Below, piece after piece: positions 22,079 through 29,927 of a stretch of 64,000 nt of DNA (position 1 is its first letter; the number at the start of each line of letters is the position of its first letter). The notes beneath the pieces are model-generated. The model was not told the origin of the DNA and did no database searches. It worked only from the letters and a program-made list of their open reading frames with translations. This DNA is from Streptomyces sp. SID13031 (GTDB lineage: Bacteria > Actinomycetota > Actinomycetes > Propionibacteriales > Kribbellaceae). The stretch lies in assembly GCF_010548305.1 (NCBI RefSeq), contig NZ_JAAGLV010000010.1, forward strand, positions 62,001 to 126,000, given 5' to 3'. A program made the position numbers and the translations under genes.

Positions 22079-22887
22079 CGGCGGCCCCGGTCAGTCGCCA
22101 CACCCGGCGTCCTCGGCTGCGGCCGGACTGGGTGTGGCAACTGCGGCAGGGGTCGGCCCTCGTCTTCGTGCTCTGGTTCGTGGTCGCGGTCCCGTTGGTG
22201 ATCGCCGGTCTGCTGGTCGAACCGCGGTGGGTCGGCTGGATGGTGCTGGCCTGGTTCCTCGTCCTGGTGGTCTTCACGCTGGCGATGCGACTGGCCGACA
22301 ACCGGCTGCGACGGGCCTGGACGGATACCGCCGAGCAGCTCGGCTGGCAGGTCGACGTGGCCGATCCGCTCGTGCTAGAGCGCTGGCCGTTCCCGCCATT
22401 CAGCCTTGATCCCGCCGCCGAGGTCTTCGACATCACGACGGGCCGGCACCGCGGCCGGGAGCTGCTGACCGGCCGCTTCCGGCACAAGGTCCGCAGGCGC
22501 CAATTGGGCTTCGACTTGCTCGAGCTCGCTGTCGACCGGCCACTCCCGCCGCTGCAGGTCCTGCCGACCTCGCTGGCCCCGGTCGCGGCGGCGAGCCTGC
22601 TGCCGATCGAGCTCAGGATCGACGGGCTGCCCGGGACGTACCAGCTCTTCAACGGCCGCGAGGACCTGGCGATCGAGGTCCTGCACCCCCGCGCGGCCGA
22701 GGCGCTCACCCAGGTGCCACCCTTCGGCTTCAGCTGCGAAGGGCGCCGCTTCGTCGTCATCCTGCCCGCCTACCGCGACACCACCACAGCCCTGGCCCAG
22801 CTCGACGCCGCCTGCGACCTCCTCGACCTGATGCCAGAACACGTCTGGCAAGCCGGCGAGCAATGGCTGGCCACCAGACCCCTTTAG
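22075..22887 (+). CDS. Membrane protein of unknown function
   Basis: 270 residues from the GTG at 22075, which overlaps the preceding stop (GTGA). Two hydrophobic helices lie near the N-terminus (ALVFVLWFVVAVPLVIAGLLV and GWMVLAWFLVLVVFTLAM), followed by a ~200-residue soluble part without a motif I know. It is translationally coupled to the DUF1707 gene, so the two probably act together. Confidence 0.75.
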   Translation: MTAAPVSRHTRRPRLRPDWVWQLRQGSALVFVLWFVVAVPLVIAGLLVEPRWVGWMVLAWFLVLVVFTLAMRLADNRLRRAWTDTAEQLGWQVDVADPLVLERWPFPPFSLDPAAEVFDITTGRHRGRELLTGRFRHKVRRRQLGFDLLELAVDRPLPPLQVLPTSLAPVAAASLLPIELRIDGLPGTYQLFNGREDLAIEVLHPRAAEALTQVPPFGFSCEGRRFVVILPAYRDTTTALAQLDAACDLLDLMPEHVWQAGEQWLATRPL

Positions 22888-22917
22888 CACACGGTGCGGG
22901 GTGCTGCTGGGACCCGA

Positions 22918-22948
22918 TTGGGTTTTTCCTGGGTAGGTGGCGTAAACT
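22918..22948 (+). promoter_or_regulatory. Promoter upstream of infA
   Basis: TTGGGT (22918-22923) and TAAACT (22943-22948), 19 nt apart. The -10 is strong and would give a leader of about 90 nt for infA-rpmJ and downstream genes. Confidence 0.5.
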
Positions 22949-23044
22949 CTTTCCTTGGCCCTTCGTGGCCTCTTCTCGTGCTGCCCACGGCGGTGCGGGT
23001 CTGAAGTACCACCATTCAGTTGTCGTCTACAGAAGTGCGAGGAC

Positions 23045-23266
23045 ATGCCCAAAAAAGAGGGAGTAATCGAACTCGAGGGCACCATCGTCGAGGCCCTGCC
23101 GAACGCGATGTTCCGTGTTGAGCTGTCCAACGGGCACAAGGTGCTCGCGCACATCAGCGGCAAGATGAGGCAGCACTACATCCGGATCCTTCCTGAGGAT
23201 CGGGTCGTTGTGGAGCTGTCGCCGTACGACCTCACCCGAGGTCGCATCGTCTACCGGTACAAGTAA
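23045..23266 (+). CDS. infA: Translation initiation factor IF-1
   Basis: 73 residues, a single S1-type OB fold. [27 protein letters not shown] and [13 protein letters not shown] are diagnostic. The ATG at 23045 fits the family; the frame upstream does not. It starts the infA-rpmJ-rpsM-rpsK-rpsD-rpoA-rplQ group. Confidence 0.97.
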   Translation: MPKKEGVIELEGTIVEALPNAMFRVELSNGHKVLAHISGKMRQHYIRILPEDRVVVELSPYDLTRGRIVYRYK

Positions 23267-23295
23267 CCAAGCCACCTGTCGAAGAAAGAAGCTCG

Positions 23296-23409
23296 ATGAA
23301 GGTCAATCCGAGCGTCAAGAAGATCTGCGACAAGTGCAAAGTGATCCGCCGTCACGGCCGGGTCATGGTGATCTGCGAGAACCCGCGGCACAAGCAGCGG
23401 CAAGGCTGA
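23296..23409 (+). CDS. rpmJ: 50S ribosomal protein L36
   Basis: A 37-codon gene, ATG at 23296 and TGA at 23407-23409, reading [20 protein letters not shown] and ending [10 protein letters not shown]. The CxxC (CDKC), a later Cys (VICEN) and His (PRH) form the zinc ribbon of the zinc-dependent L36 type. AAGAAAG lies before the start. It is too short for ordinary ORF length cut-offs. Confidence 0.97.
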   Translation: MKVNPSVKKICDKCKVIRRHGRVMVICENPRHKQRQG

Positions 23410-23596
23410 TTTCAGCCCCACTCGCGTTTCCTGCACTTTCGCACCACACAGCGCGCACGCTCATCCAGTACAGCAACAAGCTGGATGCTGCCCCCGGAAC
23501 AGAGGCCGGGGCCTTGCCGGTGAGCACCAAATTCACCGAGGCGGGCAAGGACGCGGCGCGCCACCACACCTCTGCCGACGAAAGGAACACCGCCAC

Positions 23597-23968
23597 ATGG
23601 CACGCCTCGTAGGAGTTGACCTTCCGCGCGACAAGCGCATCGAGGTCGCTCTCACCTACATCTTCGGTGTAGGACGTACTCGCGCCCTGAAGACGCTCGA
23701 AGCCACCGGCATCTCCGGTGACAAGCGCGTCCAGGAACTGGGCGACGAGGAGCTGGTCAAGCTCCGGGACTTCATCGAAGGCAACTACAAGATCGAAGGT
23801 GACCTCCGTCGTGAGGTCACCGCGGACATCCGCCGCAAGATCGAGATCGGGTCGTACCAGGGTCGCCGGCACCGCAGCGGTCTGCCGGTGCGTGGTCAGC
23901 GCACGCGGACCAACGCCCGCACCCGTAAGGGTCGTCGTAAGGCGATCGCCGGTAAGAAGAAGAAGTGA
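23597..23968 (+). CDS. rpsM: 30S ribosomal protein S13
   Basis: 123 residues. [22 protein letters not shown] and the C-terminal [20 protein letters not shown] are family signatures. S13 contacts the P-site tRNA and 50S L5. The 187-bp gap upstream holds only a short CCCCGG/CCGGGG stem near 23497. Confidence 0.98.
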   Translation: MARLVGVDLPRDKRIEVALTYIFGVGRTRALKTLEATGISGDKRVQELGDEELVKLRDFIEGNYKIEGDLRREVTADIRRKIEIGSYQGRRHRSGLPVRGQRTRTNARTRKGRRKAIAGKKKK

Positions 23969-24012
23969 CCCGGATGACCCACGCCCTCGAGCTTTCCAGG
24001 AGCAACTGACTT

Positions 24013-24420
24013 ATGCCTCCCAAGAGCCGCACAGCGGCCGGCGCGAAGAAGGTGCGCCGCAAGGAGAAGAAGAACGTGGCCGCCGGCCACGCGCACATCA
24101 AGAGCACGTTCAACAACACGATCGTGACGATCACCGACCCGACCGGCGCGGTCATCTCGTGGGCCTCCGCGGGCACCGTCGGCTTCAAGGGTTCGCGGAA
24201 GTCGACCCCGTTCGCCGCGCAGATGGCCGCCGAGGCCGCTGGGCGCCGCGCGATGGAGCACGGCATGCGCAAGATCGACGTGTTCGTGAAGGGTCCCGGC
24301 TCCGGCCGGGAGACCGCGATCCGTTCGCTGGGAGCTGTCGGCCTCGAGGTCGGCACCATCCAGGACGTCACCCCGACCGCCCACAACGGCTGCCGCCCTC
24401 CCAAGCGGCGCCGGGTCTGA
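24013..24420 (+). CDS. rpsK: 30S ribosomal protein S11
   Basis: 135 residues. [20 protein letters not shown] and the C-terminal [16 protein letters not shown] identify it. S11 forms part of the 30S platform. An AGGAG site precedes the ATG. Confidence 0.98.
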   Translation: MPPKSRTAAGAKKVRRKEKKNVAAGHAHIKSTFNNTIVTITDPTGAVISWASAGTVGFKGSRKSTPFAAQMAAEAAGRRAMEHGMRKIDVFVKGPGSGRETAIRSLGAVGLEVGTIQDVTPTAHNGCRPPKRRRV

Positions 24421-24444
24421 CCCAGAGAAAGGTAGGCAGCGAAA

Positions 24445-25053
24445 ATGGCCCGTTACACCGGACCCATGACCAAGAAGTCGCGCCGTCTCGGGGTCGACCT
24501 CGTCGGTGGCGACAAGGCGTTCGAGCGTCGTCCGTACCCGCCGGGTATGCACGGCCGCGGCCGTCCCAAGGAGAGCGAGTACCTGCTCCAGCTTCGTGAG
24601 AAGCAGAAGGCTCGTTACGCCTACGGCGTGCTCGAGAAGCAGTTCAGCCTGTACTACAAGGAGGCCTCGCGCCGTCCTGGTAAGACCGGTGACAACCTGC
24701 TGATCATCCTCGAGTCCCGCCTCGACAACGTCGTGTACCGGTCCGGCCTGGCCCGGACCCGTCGTCAGGCGCGTCAGCTCGTCGTCCACGGTCACTTCAC
24801 CGTGAACGGCATCAAGGTGAACATCCCGTCGTACCGCGTTTCGGCGCACGACGTGATCGACGTCCGGCCGAAGTCGGTCGAGATGACGCCGTTCATCATC
24901 GCCAGGGAGGCCCACTCCGAGCGAGTGGTCCCGGCCTGGCTCGAGGCGCTGCCCGAGCGGCTGCGGATCCTCGTGCACCAGCTGCCCACCCGGGCACAGA
25001 TCGACACCCAGGTCGCCGAGCACCTGATCGTCGAGCTCTACTCGAAGAACTAG
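24445..25053 (+). CDS. rpsD: 30S ribosomal protein S4
   Basis: 202 residues. MARYTGPMTKKSRRLGVDLV, GMHGRGRPKESEY and the S4 RNA-binding domain (RLDNVVYRSGLARTRRQARQLVVHGHFTVNG, from about residue 92) are clear. It lacks the N-terminal zinc cysteines of the C+ type. S4 is a 16S assembly initiator and in E. coli represses the alpha operon. Confidence 0.98.
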   Translation: MARYTGPMTKKSRRLGVDLVGGDKAFERRPYPPGMHGRGRPKESEYLLQLREKQKARYAYGVLEKQFSLYYKEASRRPGKTGDNLLIILESRLDNVVYRSGLARTRRQARQLVVHGHFTVNGIKVNIPSYRVSAHDVIDVRPKSVEMTPFIIAREAHSERVVPAWLEALPERLRILVHQLPTRAQIDTQVAEHLIVELYSKN

Positions 25054-25059
25054 CACCAC

Positions 25060-25103
25060 CTGGGTTTACCCGGGCTGGGTTTACCCCCGGGCTGGGTTTA
25101 CCC
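25060..25103. repeat. Three direct copies of CTGGGTTTACCC
   Basis: Copies start at 25060, 25075 and 25092 and are separated by 3 and 5 GC-rich bases. Each contains the near-palindrome GGGT-TT-ACCC. They directly follow the rpsD stop and abut the long inverted repeat. Confidence 0.8.
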
Positions 25104-25219
25104 CCAACCTGACTCATCATCGGTCCCTTGTGTCCCTCATGCTGCTTCCCATTTCGGGAGGCGAACCGTGGAGAGCACGACTCAAGAGGGACACAAGGGA
25201 CCGATGATGAGTCGGTTGG
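25104..25219. repeat. Long inverted repeat between rpsD and rpoA
   Basis: Arms 25111-25138 and 25186-25213 are perfect 28-bp complements; allowing one bulged base (T25110) the pairing extends by 6 bp to 25104 and 25219. The 47-nt loop is 25139-25185. As RNA it would form a stable stem within the alpha operon transcript. It could be an attenuator, an RNA-processing site or a small palindromic element inserted in the operon. Confidence 0.85.
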
Positions 25220-25298
25220 TGGTAGGGGTGAGTTCTTAGAGCGTTTTGTTCGCGGCCTCAAATAGTGGTCGTCGCGAGTTTGATTGGAAGGAAACACA

Positions 25299-26324
25299 GT
25301 GCTTATCGCACAGCGTCCCACCCTGGCCGAAGAGGTCGTCGACGAGTTCCGCTCGCGGTTCGTGATCGAGCCGCTCGAGCCGGGCTTCGGCTACACCCTG
25401 GGCAACTCCATCCGTCGCACCCTGCTGTCGTCCATCCCGGGTGCCGCGATCACCAGCATCAAGGTCGACGGCGTACTGCACGAGTTCTCCACCGTCCCCG
25501 GGGTGAAGGAAGACGCCACCCAGATGATCCTGAACCTCAAGGATCTGGTCGTCTCCTCCGAGCACGACGAGCCCGTCACCATGTACCTGCGCAAGCAGGG
25601 CCCCGGTGACGTGACCGCCGCCGACATCGCGCCGCCGGCCGGTGTCGAGGTGCACAACCCGGACCTGAAGATCGCCACCCTGAACGAGAAGGGCCGGCTC
25701 GAGATGGAGCTGGTCGTCGAGCGGGGCCGCGGTTACGTCTCCGCCGTCCAGAACAAGAACGCCGACGCCGAGATCGGCCGGATCCCGGTCGACTCGATCT
25801 ACTCGCCGGTCCTCAAGGTCACCTACAAGGTCGAGGCGACCCGGGTCGAGCAGCGCACCGACTTCGACCGTCTCGTCGTGGACGTCGAGACCAAGCAGTC
25901 GATCCTGCCCCGTGACGCCGTGGCGTCCGCCGGTAAGACCCTGGTCGAGCTGTTCGGCCTGGCCCGTGAGCTGAACGTCGAGGCCGAGGGCATCGACATC
26001 GGCCCGTCGCCGGTCGACGAGCAGATGGCGGCCGACCTGGCCCTGCCGGTCGAAGACCTGCAGCTGACCGTCCGGTCGTACAACTGCCTCAAGCGTGAGG
26101 GCATCCACACCGTGGGTGAACTGATCTCGCGCAGCGAGCAGGACCTGCTGGACATCCGTAACTTCGGCTCCAAGTCGATCGACGAGGTCAAGCTGAAGCT
26201 GGCCGAGATGGGCCTGTCGCTGAAGGACTCGCCCCCCGGCTTCGACCTGCGCGCCGCCGCTGAGGCGTATGGCGACGACGCCGAGGACGAGGACGAAAGC
26301 TTCGCCGAGACCGAGCAGTACTGA
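25299..26324 (+). CDS. rpoA: RNA polymerase alpha subunit
   Basis: 341 residues. The GTG at 25299 ([13 protein letters not shown]) has GGAAGGA 6 nt upstream. The N-terminal domain shows the assembly motif [20 protein letters not shown]; the C-terminal domain has [14 protein letters not shown] and [13 protein letters not shown], the DNA-contact residues. An acidic tail ([14 protein letters not shown]) ends it. The long inverted repeat lies just upstream. Confidence 0.98.
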   Translation: MLIAQRPTLAEEVVDEFRSRFVIEPLEPGFGYTLGNSIRRTLLSSIPGAAITSIKVDGVLHEFSTVPGVKEDATQMILNLKDLVVSSEHDEPVTMYLRKQGPGDVTAADIAPPAGVEVHNPDLKIATLNEKGRLEMELVVERGRGYVSAVQNKNADAEIGRIPVDSIYSPVLKVTYKVEATRVEQRTDFDRLVVDVETKQSILPRDAVASAGKTLVELFGLARELNVEAEGIDIGPSPVDEQMAADLALPVEDLQLTVRSYNCLKREGIHTVGELISRSEQDLLDIRNFGSKSIDEVKLKLAEMGLSLKDSPPGFDLRAAAEAYGDDAEDEDESFAETEQY

Positions 26325-26384
26325 GCTAGCAAGGCCCATCCAAGGTCCTCACCCGGGGCCTGAGATTTCCTGGAGTATAGAGAG

Positions 26385-27089
26385 ATGCCTACCCCTACAA
26401 AGGGATCCCGCCTCGGCGGCAGCGCGGCGCACCAGAAGCTGATCCTCAGCAACCTGGCCACCTCGCTGTTCGAGCACGGCGCGATCACGACCACGGCGAC
26501 CAAGGCCAAGCGCCTGCAGCCGCTGGCGGAGTCGATGATCACCAAGGCCAAGCGCGGTGACCTGAACGCCCGTCGTCAGGTGATGAAGCGGATCCGCGAC
26601 AAGTCCGTCGTGCACACGCTGTTCACCGAGATCGGCGAGCGCTACGCGGACCGTCCGGGCGGCTACACCCGGATCATCAAGCTCGGCCCCCGCAAGGGCG
26701 ACAACGCCCCCATGGTGAAGATCGAGCTGGTCGAGGCGCTGGCCGACTCGCCGAAGGCCAAGGCCGCGGCGAAGAAGGCGGCTCCGGCCAAGAAGGCGAC
26801 CGCGAAGAAGGCGGCTGCCAAGGACGAGGCCAAGGTTGACGCGGCTCCGGCCGAGGAGACCAAGGTCCAGGACGTCGTCGCGGGCAAGTTCGAGGGCTCC
26901 GCGGCCCCGCTGGACGGCGGCGCCGCTCCCGAGGGCTACGACATCAAGGGCAACGAGGACTCGATGAAGTACCACACCACCGAGTCCCCCTGGTACGACC
27001 AGACGGTCGCCGAGGTCTGGTTCCAGACCGAGGACGCCGCGAAGGCGGCCGGCTTCGCCAAGGCCGGCGAGACCGCCGAGGACAAGTAA
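26385..27089 (+). CDS. rplQ: 50S ribosomal protein L17 with extra C-terminal domain
   Basis: 234 residues, about twice the usual 117-130. The L17 core ([21 protein letters not shown] to VKIELVEAL) ends near residue 122. A Lys/Ala repeat linker follows, then an acidic segment, then a conserved-looking module of about 45 residues ([20 protein letters not shown], then [16 protein letters not shown]). That module resembles a short domain I recall at the C-termini of other actinobacterial proteins (sometimes called the sunset domain); its function is not known to me. Last gene of the alpha operon. Confidence 0.96.
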   Translation: MPTPTKGSRLGGSAAHQKLILSNLATSLFEHGAITTTATKAKRLQPLAESMITKAKRGDLNARRQVMKRIRDKSVVHTLFTEIGERYADRPGGYTRIIKLGPRKGDNAPMVKIELVEALADSPKAKAAAKKAAPAKKATAKKAAAKDEAKVDAAPAEETKVQDVVAGKFEGSAAPLDGGAAPEGYDIKGNEDSMKYHTTESPWYDQTVAEVWFQTEDAAKAAGFAKAGETAEDK

Positions 27090-27104
27090 CACCGCGCAAG
27101 CAGG

Positions 27105-27141
27105 GCGGCGCCCCTCCACCTTTCGGGTGGAGGGGCGCCGC
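27105..27141 (+). terminator. Strong terminator after rplQ
   Basis: A perfect 16-bp GC-rich stem (27105-27120 with 27126-27141) and a 5-nt TTTCG loop directly after rplQ. It ends the alpha operon; truA begins only 16 nt further on. Confidence 0.9.
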
Positions 27142-27146
27142 TGCGT

Positions 27147-27152
27147 TAGATT
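27147..27152 (+). promoter_or_regulatory. Candidate -10 of a leaderless truA transcript
   Basis: TAGATT fits the actinobacterial TAnnnT -10 and lies 5 nt before the truA GTG (27158), just after the rplQ terminator. There is no Shine-Dalgarno site, so transcription probably starts at or near the GTG. The -35 region would fall inside the terminator stem. Confidence 0.5.
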
Positions 27153-27157
27153 GCCCT

Positions 27158-27970
27158 GTGCGCTGGCGGATCGATCTCAGGTATGACGGCACCGAATTCC
27201 ACGGCTGGGCCCGTCAGGGCGGCCTCAGGACCGTTCAGGGGGTGTTTGAGCAGGCGCTCGGCACCGTACTGCGGCAACGAGAGCTGCCGACGGTGACGTG
27301 CGCCGGCCGGACCGACACCGGCGTCCATGCCAGGGGCCAGGTCGTCCACGTCTGGCTGCCCGAGGGGCAGGTCGCCCGGAAGCTGGTCCACCGGCTCAAC
27401 GGCGTACTGCCGAGCGACATCTGGGTGACCGGGGCAGCCGAGGCCGCAGACGGGTTCGATGCCCGGTTCTCGGCTCTGTGGCGTCGCTACGTCTACCGGA
27501 TCTGCGACGACAACATAGCCAAGGACCCCCTGACCAGGAACCACGTACTGCGGGTCCTCCAGCCGCTCGACGTGGACCGGATGAACGAGGCGTCCGAGCG
27601 ACTGCTCGGCGAACATGACTTCGCGGCCTTCTGCAAGCGGCGGGAGGGGGCGAGCACGGTTCGCGCCCTGCGAGAGTTCACCTGGCGCCGTACCGCGCCG
27701 GGCCTGGTCGAGGCCACCGTGATCGCCGACGCCTTCTGCCACTCGATGGTGCGGGCGCTGGTGGGGTCGGTCGTCCCGGTGGGCGACGGACGCCGCGGCC
27801 TGGACTGGCCGGCCGCAGTACTGGCCGCACGCGTCCGGGACTCGGCAGTGACGGTACTGCCCGCGCACGGGCTCACCCTGGAAGAAGTGCGATACCCAGC
27901 AGACGACCAACTGGCTGCGCGGGCCGTAGAGGCCCGCCAGGTCAGGGGAGAGGTGCACACGCGTGGCTGA
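27158..27970 (+). CDS. truA: tRNA pseudouridine(38-40) synthase TruA
   Basis: 270 residues. It isomerises uridines 38-40 of tRNA anticodon arms. The catalytic Asp is D53 in [24 protein letters not shown] at the N-terminus and [17 protein letters not shown] near the C-terminus are conserved. The stop lies 5 nt inside the next gene, so the methyltransferase is probably co-translated. Confidence 0.96.
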   Translation: MRWRIDLRYDGTEFHGWARQGGLRTVQGVFEQALGTVLRQRELPTVTCAGRTDTGVHARGQVVHVWLPEGQVARKLVHRLNGVLPSDIWVTGAAEAADGFDARFSALWRRYVYRICDDNIAKDPLTRNHVLRVLQPLDVDRMNEASERLLGEHDFAAFCKRREGASTVRALREFTWRRTAPGLVEATVIADAFCHSMVRALVGSVVPVGDGRRGLDWPAAVLAARVRDSAVTVLPAHGLTLEEVRYPADDQLAARAVEARQVRGEVHTRG

Positions 27971-28583
27971 CCATTACTTCTCGGCAGAGCCCACTTCAGC
28001 CGACGTACGCCGTACAGTCGGCGCCCAGATCTGGGGACGCAGGTACGAGTTCACCACTTCGACCGGTGTCTTCTCCCGGGACCGCCTCGACCTCGGTACG
28101 TCGATCCTGCTCCGAGAGGCACCCGTGCCGACCACTGGTGGCACCTATCTGGACCTGGGCACCGGCTACGGCCCGATCGCGTGTGCCCTGGCTGTGCAGG
28201 ACCCCAACGCGCAGGTCTGGGCAGTGGACGTGAACACCAGGGCGCTGGAGCTCACCGCCGAGAACGCGAAGACGGCCGGTGTCGCCGACCGGGTCCACCC
28301 GGCGCTGGTGGACGACGTACCGGCGGACCTGCGGTTCGACCAGATCTGGTCGAACCCGGCGATCCACATCGGCAAGCCCGAGCTGCACAAGATGCTGCTG
28401 CACTGGCTGGCCCGGCTTGCCCCCGGCGGCGTGGGATGGTTCGTCGTCGGCAAGAACCTCGGTGCGGACTCGCTGCAGCGCTGGCTGACCGAGCAGGGCT
28501 ACCCCTGTCAGCGGGCCGCCAGCGCGAAGAGCTTCAGAGTTCTGCGAGTGACTGCAACGAATGAGGATCCAGCGCCGTCCTGA
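27963..28583 (+). CDS. Class I methyltransferase, RsmC-like
   Basis: 206 residues from the GTG at 27963, overlapping truA by 8 bp. SAM-binding motif I is [15 protein letters not shown] (about residues 61-75) and the motif IV region is [11 protein letters not shown], a variant of NPPF found in guanine-N2 rRNA methyltransferases. Single-domain actinobacterial RsmC-like proteins have this size. Pairing with truA supports RNA modification; the exact base is not determined. Confidence 0.85.
   Translation: MADHYFSAEPTSADVRRTVGAQIWGRRYEFTTSTGVFSRDRLDLGTSILLREAPVPTTGGTYLDLGTGYGPIACALAVQDPNAQVWAVDVNTRALELTAENAKTAGVADRVHPALVDDVPADLRFDQIWSNPAIHIGKPELHKMLLHWLARLAPGGVGWFVVGKNLGADSLQRWLTEQGYPCQRAASAKSFRVLRVTATNEDPAPS
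28554..28579 (+). promoter_or_regulatory. Candidate ECF-type promoter of the first sigma gene
   Basis: GCAACG (28554-28559) and CGTC (28576-28579), 16 nt apart, resemble GCAAC/CGTC promoters of extracytoplasmic-function sigma factors. The ATG at 28588 is 8 nt beyond CGTC, consistent with a leaderless start. Confidence 0.35.
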
Positions 28584-28587
28584 GGGT

Positions 28588-29118
28588 ATGGAGGCTGCCT
28601 TGGCGACAGCAGAGGCGCACAGTAGCGCGATCGACTTCGAGCTCTGGGTGACCGAGAAGGCGGACGCGCTGCTGCGGTTCGCCTATGTGCTGACGGGCGA
28701 CCATGCCCTGGCCGAGGACGCGGTCCAGGACGCCTTGACGACGGCCTGTGCGCGCTGGGCCCGGGTCAGCCGGGCTGAGGACCCAGAGGCCTATGTGAAG
28801 CGCATGGTGGTCAACGCGCACATCTCCTGGTGGCGTCGCTTCCGCCGCCGGGAGGCGCCTGTCGCCGAGCCGGCCAGGACGTCGGCCGCCCCGGACGGCA
28901 CAGCGAACAGAGCCGACGCCGAGGCGATCTGGACGCTCTGCGCGACCTTGCCTGACAAACAGCGCGCCGCAGTGGTACTCCGCTTCTACGAAGACCTGTC
29001 GTACGCCGAGATCGCAGTACTGCTGCATTGCGCGGAGGCGACGGCCAGATCGCACGTGCACCGAGCGCTGGCAGTCCTGAAGACCACGCTGAGCAAGGAA
29101 GGAGCCGAGGATGCCTGA
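28588..29118 (+). CDS. RNA polymerase sigma factor, SigE family
   Basis: 176 residues from the ATG at 28588; an ATG at 28561 would overlap the methyltransferase. Region 2 is ADALLRFAYVLTGDHALAEDAVQDAL (about 23-50) and region 4 is LPDKQRAAVVLRFYEDLSYAEIA with the HTH HCAEATARSHVHRAL. This matches the small SigE-family ECF group. The next gene, overlapping by 8 bp, encodes a single-span membrane protein that is probably its partner. Confidence 0.9.
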   Translation: MEAALATAEAHSSAIDFELWVTEKADALLRFAYVLTGDHALAEDAVQDALTTACARWARVSRAEDPEAYVKRMVVNAHISWWRRFRRREAPVAEPARTSAAPDGTANRADAEAIWTLCATLPDKQRAAVVLRFYEDLSYAEIAVLLHCAEATARSHVHRALAVLKTTLSKEGAEDA

Positions 29119-29881
29119 GCCGGATGAGCATGAGCTCGGCCCGCAGATCGCGGACGCCTTCCAGAGCAAGGCCCACACCGTGCAGGGCCTGCGGGGGAGC
29201 GGTTATGCCCGAGAGGCGCGCAGGCGGGTCCACAAGCGGCGCCAGCGGCTCACCATGGCCGCTGCGGCCGTGGTGGTCGTCGTAGCGATCGGTGGAGTCT
29301 GGGGAGTCATCGGAGCGCCATCGCCGATGAACAGCAGCGCGAGTGACAGCTCGACCGGTGCTGCTGGAGTCAGCGAGGCCGATCCGAAGGGTCTGCCGGA
29401 GCGGCCGGCGGAGGCCAGCGGGTGTCCTGAGCAGCACCCGATCCTCACGGCCGGCAATCACGAGGCAGTACCGCCTGGTACCGGTCTGGATCTGGACAGC
29501 ACCAGCCCGGTCTTCGGGCTCCAGGCCTGCCGCTACCGGCTCGTCGAGGGGGCCCAGATGCTGCTCGGTTCGGGCACCTTCAACGCGAGCACGGCCCAGC
29601 AGGTGGTGGACGCGATCAAGGTCCTGCCGGAGCGCAACCCGGGCCTGCCCGTGTTCAAGTGCACCCCTGAGACGGCTCGCCCGAAAGAGGCGATCGTCCT
29701 CCGTTTCGACACCACCACCGGTATCCGCGAGGTCTGGGTCGGCTACGACGGCTGCTCGTCGGCCGGCTTCTTCACCGGCACCCGCAGCTACGGCCTCTAC
29801 GCGGCGCCCTTGAAGCTGTTCCTGAGGGGCACCGTCCGCCCGTCCGGCGGCATCTACCTCGACCACCTCAAGGGCTGGTAG
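29111..29881 (+). CDS. Single-pass membrane protein, putative sigma partner
   Basis: 256 residues. A cytoplasmic N-terminus of about 47 residues rich in Arg/Lys precedes one transmembrane helix (LTMAAAAVVVVVAIGGVWGVIG, about 48-69). The outside part of ~185 residues has four Cys (CPEQHP, ACRYRL, KCTPE, DGCSS) that may form two disulfides. No zinc HxxxCxxC anti-sigma motif is present. The layout and overlap with the sigma gene suggest a regulator or sensor, by inference only. Confidence 0.75.
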   Translation: MPEPDEHELGPQIADAFQSKAHTVQGLRGSGYAREARRRVHKRRQRLTMAAAAVVVVVAIGGVWGVIGAPSPMNSSASDSSTGAAGVSEADPKGLPERPAEASGCPEQHPILTAGNHEAVPPGTGLDLDSTSPVFGLQACRYRLVEGAQMLLGSGTFNASTAQQVVDAIKVLPERNPGLPVFKCTPETARPKEAIVLRFDTTTGIREVWVGYDGCSSAGFFTGTRSYGLYAAPLKLFLRGTVRPSGGIYLDHLKGW

Positions 29882-29927
29882 GCGATAACGGTTCGCGGTC
29901 GCAACCGGCGGCCGTCAGACTGGGGGC

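Noticed and set aside
25060-25103. Possible CRISPR-like array.
   Set aside because: Only three 12-bp repeats with 3- and 5-bp spacing, and no cas genes.
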